Assembly: GCA_018711775.1 (NCBI GenBank)
Contig: DVHV01000190.1
Span: 1 to 14,708 of the forward strand
Direction of reading: 5' to 3'
Source of the DNA: Candidatus Onthocola stercoravium
GTDB taxonomy: Bacteria > Bacillota_I > Bacilli_A > RF39 > UBA660
DNA length: 14,708 bases
Part shown: in pieces, positions 7,604 through 13,070 of the stretch
Position numbering within the stretch: position 1 is the first letter of the stretch
How the letters are laid out: each line of letters starts with the position of its first letter
Position numbers and translations under genes: made by a program
Notes under the pieces: model-generated
What the model was told of the DNA's origin: nothing
The model's input: only the letters and a program-made list of their open reading frames with translations
Database searches by the model: none

Positions 7604-8470
7604 ATGATTGAAGTTAGTTTAAAATCGAGTGATTTAGTTTACTTATCTTGTTCTATTCATGAAGTAGCCAATCCTAAAGCAGTAGTTCAAATAATTCCTG
7701 GAATAAAAGAGCATAAATCTCGTTATAATGACTTAATTTTGGAACTTAACAATGCTGGATTCAATGTTTTTATTAGTGACATAAGAGGACATGGTCGAAG
7801 CATCAATGGTAATTATCCGCTAGGATATATTGATGATTATCAAAAATTAATCGAAGATCAAAATATTTTAAATGATTATTTACGCAATAGATATCCTGGT
7901 TTACCTGTTTATATGCTTGGTGATTCTCTAGGTGCTGAAATTGCTCTGGGATTTATTCAAAAATATGATTTTAAAATTCAAAAATTATTATTATGTAGTC
8001 CGTTTAAACATGATAAAAGTTGCGAAATTTGGATTACAACTACGAGACTAATCTTAAAATTTCAAAAAGGCAATAAAGTAAACAAAATGTTACAAGGAGC
8101 TTGGGGTAACATCCAACTAGAAAAACTAGTAAAAGATTTAAATGAGAAAGAGAGAATAAAAAATGATTCTCTGTGTAATTTTGATTACACTAATATGGCA
8201 ATTGGTAATGTCTTATTATTAAATAAGGATATTCAAACTCATAATAAATATCAAGGAACTAATAAAAATTTACCAATAATGATTCTATTCGGAGCCTTGG
8301 ATGAATTAACTGGTGGTAGGGAAGGTATCAAAGGTCTTATATCTTTATTAAATAAATCCGGCTATATGATGATTGGTAATTTAGAGTATGCTAATATGAT
8401 GCATAAGATATTATTTGAAACAGGAAAGAAATTAGTTTATAGTGATATTATAAAATATTTCACAAATTGA
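7604..8470 (+). CDS. Alpha/beta hydrolase (serine hydrolase, monoacylglycerol-lipase-like)
   Basis: This 288-residue alpha/beta-fold hydrolase is of the Hydrolase_4/monoacylglycerol-lipase group. The catalytic triad is visible: S108 in GDSLG (the nucleophile elbow, usually GHSMG), D233 in FGALDEL and H267 in MMHK. The segment PGIKEHKSRY (32-41) matches the family's HGxxEHSxRY oxyanion-hole region, with Pro replacing the usual His. RGHGRS (61-66) is also typical. There is no signal peptide, so it should be cytosolic or membrane-peripheral, and the substrate (a lipid ester or other ester) cannot be told from sequence. The ATG at 7604 has a strong AAGGAGG site and follows the HerA-like gene by 12 bases, so the two share a transcript. 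A functional link with the ATPase is possible but unproven. Confidence 0.88.
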   Translation: MIEVSLKSSDLVYLSCSIHEVANPKAVVQIIPGIKEHKSRYNDLILELNNAGFNVFISDIRGHGRSINGNYPLGYIDDYQKLIEDQNILNDYLRNRYPGLPVYMLGDSLGAEIALGFIQKYDFKIQKLLLCSPFKHDKSCEIWITTTRLILKFQKGNKVNKMLQGAWGNIQLEKLVKDLNEKERIKNDSLCNFDYTNMAIGNVLLLNKDIQTHNKYQGTNKNLPIMILFGALDELTGGREGIKGLISLLNKSGYMMIGNLEYANMMHKILFETGKKLVYSDIIKYFTN

Positions 8471-8499
8471 AATTATATGTAGTATATAATTAATAATAG

Positions 8500-8508
8500 T
8501 GATATAAT
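8500..8508 (+). promoter_or_regulatory. Extended -10 promoter of the gene at 8538
   Basis: TGATATAAT is a perfect extended -10 ending 30 bases before the ATG at 8538. No good -35 is seen at the right distance. Confidence 0.6.
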
Positions 8509-8537
8509 TTAAATGAAGTTGAAAATGGAGTTTGCGT

Positions 8538-9083
8538 ATGATAAGTGTTGAGGTTTTAGAATTTTGTGAGGATAATGCTATAAGTATAGAAAAGTTTTTA
8601 CATGATAACTTTAGTTTGGAAAGTTATATTCCTAAAAGGAATTCCAAAAATAGAAGATGGCGGATTAAACATAATGAGATTGCTGGATGGTACAATGTTA
8701 TTCCGGTTTCAATTATGTTTGCTCATCGTTATAAACATCTTGTATTGACCGGAAAATTGGTTATTGTGCGAGATGATTATGGTAAGTATACGGCATATAT
8801 TAATCCGAGAATTATTCAAGAGTCTCAACAATTAGGAGAATTGCAAACTATGTTACAACAAATCGAAGAAGAACCAGAATCATTTGATAATGTTCTAAAA
8901 ATGGTTGAAACAAAAAGGCAATTAGTTGAAAAAATCAATGACCTTGAAGAAAACATTCGAATCATTAAACATTTTAACGGTGAAGAATCTTTAGAATATA
9001 CTATGGGAATTATAAATTTATTGTCAGAAAACGAAGGTGTTTCAAGAAGAAGAGAAAGACTTGAAAAAAAAGATAGTATGTGA
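8538..9083 (+). CDS. Unrecognised protein with C-terminal coiled coil
   Basis: This 181-residue protein begins at the ATG at 8538, where GGAG (8527-8530) is seven bases upstream. A TTG six bases earlier is too close to that site. The N-terminal part (about 1-95) is a mixed alpha/beta domain with a basic cluster (KRNSKNRRWRIKHNE) and many aromatic residues, which might bind nucleic acid. The C-terminal part (about 95-180) is a charged helix with heptad-like Leu/Ile spacing, suggesting a coiled coil or oligomerisation. There is no membrane segment or catalytic motif I recognise. It has its own promoter, and its end overlaps the promoter of the thrS unit. It occupies the position next to thrS where B. 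subtilis has ytxC, but it is shorter and I see no basis for equating them. Confidence 0.75.
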   Translation: MISVEVLEFCEDNAISIEKFLHDNFSLESYIPKRNSKNRRWRIKHNEIAGWYNVIPVSIMFAHRYKHLVLTGKLVIVRDDYGKYTAYINPRIIQESQQLGELQTMLQQIEEEPESFDNVLKMVETKRQLVEKINDLEENIRIIKHFNGEESLEYTMGIINLLSENEGVSRRRERLEKKDSM

Positions 9084-9089
9084 TAATAT
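9061..9089 (+). promoter_or_regulatory. Promoter of the T-box/thrS operon
   Basis: TTGAAA (9061-9066) is separated by 17 bases from TAATAT (9084-9089). The -35 lies inside the end of the preceding gene, and that gene's stop codon TGA (9081-9083) supplies the TGn of an extended -10. Transcription would start near 9096, at the beginning of the T-box leader. Confidence 0.6.
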
Positions 9090-9090
9090 A

Positions 9091-9290
9091 AGTTTTGTAA
9101 ATCGTTGATGGAAGACACGACTTTTAATAATGTTTTTCTAGAGAGTTAGTGGTTGGTGGAAACTAATAAAATGTATTAAAGGTTACTACTTCTTGAGAGA
9201 GTTAATAAACTCCGGAATTTCCGTTATAAAAAATTAAGTTAATAAAGGGATGGTACCGTCGCAAGACTCCTTGGTATCATCTCTTTTTTT
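9091..9290 (+). ncRNA. T-box riboswitch, threonine-specific leader
   Basis: This leader senses uncharged tRNA-Thr and lets transcription continue into thrS. Stem I is recognisable: GAAG (9111-9114) pairs with CTTC (9189-9192) below the specifier loop, and TTTAATA (9123-9129) pairs with TATTAAA (9174-9180) above it. The apical part carries AGAGAG (9140-9145) and GGTTGGTG (9151-9158), both typical of T-box distal loops. The specifier codon is ACT (9185-9187), coding Thr and followed by A, as expected. A stem-III-like hairpin GAGTT/AACTC (9199-9212) follows. The T-box element AGGGATGGTACCG (9246-9258) has one extra A compared with the usual AGGGTGGnACCG. Its TGGT would pair with an ACCA tRNA end. 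The specifier agrees with the downstream gene. Confidence 0.93.
9247..9290 (+). terminator. T-box regulated intrinsic terminator
   Basis: The arms at 9247-9257 (GGGATGGTACC) and 9273-9283 (GGTATCATCTC) form 11 pairs including two G-U pairs, followed by seven T. The 5' arm overlaps the T-box element, so pairing with tRNA-Thr in the antiterminator form excludes this hairpin. Confidence 0.9.
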
Positions 9291-9310
9291 GAAAAAAAGA
9301 AAGGAAGGTT

Positions 9311-9493
9311 ATGACTTTAGAAGAAAAAGAATATCAAGATAAGATAATTGAACTGCAAATGCAAATAGCATTTTTACGAGGAAAAGATGGCGAACGATTA
9401 CACGATAAAAAATTAAATAGACTTCAACAAGAATTAATTCAGACTAAAAGAGAATATATTAAATATAGATTGAAGTTAGAGGAAAGGAATTGA
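9311..9493 (+). CDS. Small coiled-coil protein in the thrS leader operon
   Basis: This 60-residue protein is almost wholly charged helix (EEKEYQDKIIELQMQIAFL..., then KKLNRLQQEL and KYRLKLEER) with heptad spacing of Leu and Ile, so a coiled coil or helical hairpin is likely. AAGGAAGG (9301-9308) immediately precedes the ATG. The gene lies between the T-box terminator and thrS and ends four bases before the thrS ATG, so it can only be expressed when the T-box is read through. It is in a different frame from thrS and does not resemble a TGS domain, so it is not a split-off piece of the synthetase. I do not recognise the family, and its function is unknown. Confidence 0.65.
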   Translation: MTLEEKEYQDKIIELQMQIAFLRGKDGERLHDKKLNRLQQELIQTKREYIKYRLKLEERN

Positions 9494-9497
9494 TAAA

Positions 9498-11240
9498 ATG
9501 ATAAATTTTAAAGAAGATAAAGATTTAAATGTACTTAATCATAGTTGTGCCCATTTACTTGCTCAAGCGGTAAAACATTTATATCCGCATGCTTTGTTTT
9601 GGGTAGGACCAGTTATTGATGAAGGATTTTATTACGATATCGATTTAGGTGATGATGTAATTAAAGAAGAAGATTTACCTAAAATTGAGAAAGAAATGAA
9701 AAAAATTGCTAAAGATGGTAAAAGAATAGTTAGACAAGAGCTTTCAAGAGAAGAAGCTTTGGAAAAATTTAAGGATGATCCATATAAAATTGATTTAATC
9801 AACAATATGAGTGATGATACTGTTATTTCTTGTTATACCCAAGGAGATTTTACTGATCTTTGTCGTGGGCCTCATGTCGATACTGTTAAGGAACTTAAGC
9901 ATTTCAAGTTGCTTAAAGTAAGTGGAGCATACTGGAAAGGGGATGCTAACAATAAGATGCTTCAAAGAATTTATGGTGTTTGTTTTAAGACTGAAGAAGA
10001 TTTAAACAATCACTTAAATTTCTTAGAAGAAGCGAAGAAACGTGACCATAAAAAATTAGGTAAGGAACTAGATTTATTCATGATTAGTGAATATGGTCCA
10101 GGTTTTCCATTTTTCTTACATAATGGTATGATTATCCGTAATGAACTAGAAAATTTCTGGTATAAAGAACATACTAAAGAAGGATATGAATTTATTAAAA
10201 CTCCAATTATGTTAAATAAAGATTTATGGGAATTATCAGGACACTGGTTTAATTATCGCGAAAATATGTATACTAGTGAAATTGATGAAAAAGTATTTGC
10301 TATTAAACCAATGAATTGTCCTGGTGGAATGCTTGTTTATAAAAATAGTCTACATTCTTATAAAGATTTACCACTTCGTATCGGCGAACTTGGTCAAGTA
10401 CATAGACATGAAGCAAGTGGAGCATTAAATGGTCTATTTAGAGTTAGAACATTTACGCAAGATGATGCTCATATATTTATGAGAGAAGACCAAATCGAAG
10501 AAGAAGTTATAAGACTTATCAATTTTATTGATCGAATTTATTCGGTATTTGGTTTAACTTATGATATTGAACTATCTACTAGACCAGAAGAAAAATACAT
10601 CGGAGATATTGCTATTTGGGATAGAAGCGAAGCAGCCCTTAAAGATGCTTGTGAAAAATCTGGACACTCTTGTAAAATCAATCCAGGGGATGGAGCATTC
10701 TACGGACCAAAACTAGATTTCCATATTAGAGATTCTTTAGGTCGTGTTTGGCAATGTGGTACAATTCAACTTGATATGAATTTGCCAGAAAGATTTGATT
10801 TAACATATATCGATTCTGATGGCTCTAAGAAAAGACCAGTAATGCTTCACAGAGTTATTTATGGTTCTATTGAAAGATTTATTGGTATTTTGATTGAACA
10901 CTATGCTGGTGCTTTTCCACTTTGGTTATCTCCAGTCCAAGTAAATATTATCCCAGTAAGTAATGAACATCATCTAGATTATGCTCAAAAACTTGCCGAA
11001 CAATTAGATAGCGCTGGTATAAGAGTTAAAATTGATGATAGAGATGAAAAAATGGGATATAAGATGCGTGAAAGTCAAACTAAAAAGATACCACTTACTT
11101 TAGTTCTTGGAGATAAAGAAGTAGAAAATGATAGTGTAAGTTATCGTGAATTTGGTAAACAAGAAACAACTACAGTATCTAGTAAAGAATTTATAAATTT
11201 AGTTACTAAATGTATCGAAGATAAGGAATATAACATTTAA
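9498..11240 (+). CDS. thrS: Threonyl-tRNA synthetase lacking the TGS domain
   Basis: This 580-residue class II synthetase attaches Thr to tRNA-Thr. The editing domain comes first, with H15, H19, C122 and H126, matching the spacing of E. coli H73, H77, C182 and H186. The catalytic domain has C274, H325 and H451, exactly the spacing of the zinc ligands C334, H385 and H511 in E. coli ThrS. Class II motif 2 is at 'HRHEASGALNGLFRVR' and motif 3 near 'HRVIYGSIERF'. A C-terminal anticodon-binding domain follows from about 475. The roughly 60-residue N-terminal TGS domain of the usual 640-residue enzyme is absent, and nothing in frame upstream could supply it. The ATG at 9498 has GGAAAGGA upstream. 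The gene is under T-box control, and the next gene starts directly after its stop. Confidence 0.97.
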   Translation: MINFKEDKDLNVLNHSCAHLLAQAVKHLYPHALFWVGPVIDEGFYYDIDLGDDVIKEEDLPKIEKEMKKIAKDGKRIVRQELSREEALEKFKDDPYKIDLINNMSDDTVISCYTQGDFTDLCRGPHVDTVKELKHFKLLKVSGAYWKGDANNKMLQRIYGVCFKTEEDLNNHLNFLEEAKKRDHKKLGKELDLFMISEYGPGFPFFLHNGMIIRNELENFWYKEHTKEGYEFIKTPIMLNKDLWELSGHWFNYRENMYTSEIDEKVFAIKPMNCPGGMLVYKNSLHSYKDLPLRIGELGQVHRHEASGALNGLFRVRTFTQDDAHIFMREDQIEEEVIRLINFIDRIYSVFGLTYDIELSTRPEEKYIGDIAIWDRSEAALKDACEKSGHSCKINPGDGAFYGPKLDFHIRDSLGRVWQCGTIQLDMNLPERFDLTYIDSDGSKKRPVMLHRVIYGSIERFIGILIEHYAGAFPLWLSPVQVNIIPVSNEHHLDYAQKLAEQLDSAGIRVKIDDRDEKMGYKMRESQTKKIPLTLVLGDKEVENDSVSYREFGKQETTTVSSKEFINLVTKCIEDKEYNI

Positions 11241-11714
11241 GTGCTAGATAAAATTATTAAAGATAATATAGTTTTAGAAAAGTTTTCTGAAAATAATATA
11301 ATCCACTTAGGAGTTGCTAAAAGATTTAAAGAAGATCCGGTAATTAAAAAATTCTTTAGTGAATGGGAACAAATTACCAGATTATCAATTAATGATGATA
11401 CAAATACATTTTATTCCTATGTTATATTTGATGAAAGACCAATAGGAATATGTACAATTACTTTTAATAGTGATGATATATGCGTATTTTCTCAAGGCTT
11501 TTTAAGTGAATTCCGTGGTATGGGTTATGCCAAAATAGTTAGAGACCTAGTTAAAGAAAACTTATTCAACCAAGGTGTAAGAATTATAAAAGGGTATATC
11601 AAAAAAGATAATATGAGTAGTATCAAAAGTATTACTAAAACTAATGAAAACATCATAGAAGTTCTAGGAACTGATTTATTAGAAGTTCAATATACGCAAG
11701 ATAGAAAAAGGTAA
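11241..11714 (+). CDS. GNAT-family N-acetyltransferase-like protein
   Basis: This 157-residue protein starts at a GTG placed immediately after the thrS TAA, so translation probably depends on termination-reinitiation. The nearest purine-rich site (AAGGA, 11223-11227) is 13 bases upstream, longer than normal, and there is no in-frame ATG until residue 94. The central part has the GNAT fold pattern: strands around 'SYVIFDERPIGICTITF' followed by the acetyl-CoA pyrophosphate loop RGMGYAK (92-98) and a helix. The segment DNMSSIKSI (123-131) resembles the family's Asn-containing helix near the active site. The acceptor substrate is unknown. Its 3' end forms the 5' arm of the operon terminator. The GNAT call is fairly sure; any link with threonylation is only positional. 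Confidence 0.8.
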   Translation: MLDKIIKDNIVLEKFSENNIIHLGVAKRFKEDPVIKKFFSEWEQITRLSINDDTNTFYSYVIFDERPIGICTITFNSDDICVFSQGFLSEFRGMGYAKIVRDLVKENLFNQGVRIIKGYIKKDNMSSIKSITKTNENIIEVLGTDLLEVQYTQDRKR

Positions 11715-11737
11715 ATTTGCTTTTTTCTATTTTTTTT
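11701..11737 (+). terminator. Terminator of the thrS operon
   Basis: ATAGAAAAAG (11701-11710) pairs with CTTTTTTCTAT (11720-11730) with one bulged base, followed by a run of T. The 5' arm overlaps the last codons of the GNAT gene. The stem is mostly A-U but long. Confidence 0.75.
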
Positions 11738-11745
11738 GATAGAAT
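11717..11745 (+). promoter_or_regulatory. Promoter of the kinase-fold gene
   Basis: TTGCTT (11717-11722) lies 17 bases from TAGAAT (11740-11745), which is preceded by TGA to give an extended -10. The promoter overlaps the thrS terminator. The -10 ends 28 bases before the ATG at 11773. Confidence 0.6.
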
Positions 11746-11772
11746 ATTCTCCGATTTCAAAGGGGGATTCTA

Positions 11773-12687
11773 ATGAAGGTTATTAATATAACTAAAAGAC
11801 AACTCAGGAAAATGCTACCACTTAATCTTAGTAGAAGTATCATTAATAAAGAAGGTAAATTATATATACGTGATTATAAGCAAAAATATGGCCATTTCCA
11901 AGATTTATTAAAAATCTATAATAATCAAAGTGAATCTTATATTGCGGATAAGGTAGCAGTTATTACTAAACTTATCGCTACATTTGAATCTCTTGATATG
12001 CCTGAATTAGTTACTCCAACATCATTAGTATCACTAGATGGTGAAATCTCCGGATTTGCTATGCCATTTATTGAAGACAACACTAATCTGGCATTATTAT
12101 TGAATAATCCCAAAGTTACTTTAAGCCAAAAGATAAAACTTTTAAAAGAAATATTAAATATATTAATTAAAGTACAAGATTCTCATGAATTAGATGGTAA
12201 ATTTTTTCTAGGTGATATACATGAGGCTAACTTTATTTGGGATATAACCGAACAAACAGTTAGAGCAGTTGATATGGATAGTTCTTATTTCAGCGGCGGA
12301 TTTATTTCAGTTTCTAAAGTTACAACCTTCAATTATCTTCTCGAAGGATTTCCCAATAAATATATATTAGATGATGAAAGTGGCAAATTTATTCCCAACA
12401 AAGATATTACTAGTGTATCATTTATTTATATGCTATTAAATGTATTAAGTGGTTGTAATGATTCTCATCGTTGGAGTTACAATGAATTTTACAATTATTT
12501 AAGTTTCTTAGAGAAAAAAGGACTTTCTAAAGAATTATTAGATATTATTGCCAATTTATATACAGCAGGAAATATAGATATTTATAATCCTGAATTATTA
12601 GATGGAATAGATAAAAACAAAGATTATACAATGACTTTGGCTAGAATACATAAATCAAATGGTGGATATTACCAAAACGAAAAATAG
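11773..12687 (+). CDS. Divergent protein-kinase-fold protein
   Basis: This 304-residue protein has the hallmarks of a kinase-like fold (protein kinase/aminoglycoside phosphotransferase type) but is divergent. The catalytic loop is GDIHEANF (147-154). D148 and N153 have the five-residue spacing of the kinase Asp and Asn, and H150 fits the GDxHxxN pattern of APH-like enzymes. D167 in 'AVDMD', 14 residues after N153, fits the metal-binding Asp of the DFG position. K47 in 'DLLKIY' is the likely ATP lysine. I see no clear glycine-rich loop. 'SGFAMPFIED' (92-101) looks like the hinge between lobes. There is no membrane segment. The start has an AAAGGGGG site. The gene is a single unit with its own promoter and terminator. 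Its substrate is unknown. Confidence 0.72.
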   Translation: MKVINITKRQLRKMLPLNLSRSIINKEGKLYIRDYKQKYGHFQDLLKIYNNQSESYIADKVAVITKLIATFESLDMPELVTPTSLVSLDGEISGFAMPFIEDNTNLALLLNNPKVTLSQKIKLLKEILNILIKVQDSHELDGKFFLGDIHEANFIWDITEQTVRAVDMDSSYFSGGFISVSKVTTFNYLLEGFPNKYILDDESGKFIPNKDITSVSFIYMLLNVLSGCNDSHRWSYNEFYNYLSFLEKKGLSKELLDIIANLYTAGNIDIYNPELLDGIDKNKDYTMTLARIHKSNGGYYQNEK

Positions 12688-12692
12688 ATACT

Positions 12693-12721
12693 GTTAGTGT
12701 TTAATACATTAACTTTTTTTT
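12693..12721 (+). terminator. Terminator after the kinase-fold gene
   Basis: GTTAGTG (12693-12699) pairs with CATTAAC (12707-12713), including one G-U pair, over a 7-base loop, followed by eight T (12714-12721). It separates the gene from the convergent regulator gene, whose stop codon begins in the T-run. Confidence 0.8.
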
Positions 12722-12953
12722 AATCATCTAAATTCTTAAATAAATCTGAATCATAAAAATCTTTCATTTCAATTTTCAAAGTTTTACAAATTTTATAAAT
12801 AACATATGAACTAGGATTATCTCTTTTTTCATTTATCATATCATTAAATGTTGCTGGTGGTACAGTAGACATTTCAGCAAGTTTATTAGGAGTATAACCA
12901 TATTTATTGCATAATTCAATAATTCTTCTGCTTGTTGCTTCTTTTAATTTCAA
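12720..12953 (-). CDS. XRE/Cro-C1 family helix-turn-helix regulator
   Basis: This protein of about 77 residues is almost entirely a single XRE-type DNA-binding domain. The helix-turn-helix is visible in 'TPNKLAEMSTVPPATFNDMI', followed by the family's Asn-Pro-Ser and 'IYKICKTLKIEMKDF' helix. There is no separate ligand or dimerisation domain. I chose the TTG at 12953-12951 as the start because AAGAGGT (12969-12963) is then about nine bases upstream. The GTG three codons earlier directly abuts that site and would be too close. Small regulators of this kind act as repressors at nearby promoters. The gene is divergent from the large surface protein, with a perfect palindrome beside that gene's -35 box, which makes it a candidate target (inference). 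Confidence 0.88.
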   Translation of the reverse strand: MKLKEATSRRIIELCNKYGYTPNKLAEMSTVPPATFNDMINEKRDNPSSYVIYKICKTLKIEMKDFYDSDLFKNLDD

Positions 12954-13004
12954 TATAATCACCTCTTAGGGTAAATTTTATCGTCTATTGCTTAAATTTT
13001 ATTC

Positions 13005-13014
13005 CGGATATCCG
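13005..13014. promoter_or_regulatory. Palindrome, candidate operator
   Basis: CGGATATCCG is a perfect 10-base palindrome. It directly abuts the -35 hexamer of the surface-protein gene and lies about 50 bases upstream of the divergent XRE gene. Its GC content is unusual for this intergenic region. Binding by the XRE protein is inferred from position only. Confidence 0.45.
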
Positions 13015-13043
13015 TTGACTTTGGCTGTTGGCTATTATATACT
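13015..13043 (+). promoter_or_regulatory. Promoter of the large surface protein gene
   Basis: TTGACT (13015-13020) is separated by exactly 17 bases from TATACT (13038-13043). This is one of the two best forward promoters in the window, along with that at 4973. The spacer contains the direct repeat TTGGCT-G-TTGGCT (13021-13033). Confidence 0.8.
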
Positions 13044-13070
13044 TAATTTAATAATAGAGGAGATGTAGTA

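Noticed and set aside
8825..9118. Reverse-strand open frame opposite the end of the gene at 8538
   Set aside because: Ser/Leu/Cys-rich shadow translation of a coiled-coil coding region. It would also run through the thrS promoter and has no start signals.
9184..9188. TAC (Tyr) as the T-box specifier codon
   Set aside because: TAC overlaps the specifier loop, but the downstream gene is a threonyl-tRNA synthetase, and ACT followed by a purine fits the expected position above the GAAG/CTTC stem.
9311..9493. Small gene before thrS as a split-off TGS domain
   Set aside because: The product is a highly charged helix without the beta-grasp pattern of TGS, and it is in another frame from thrS.
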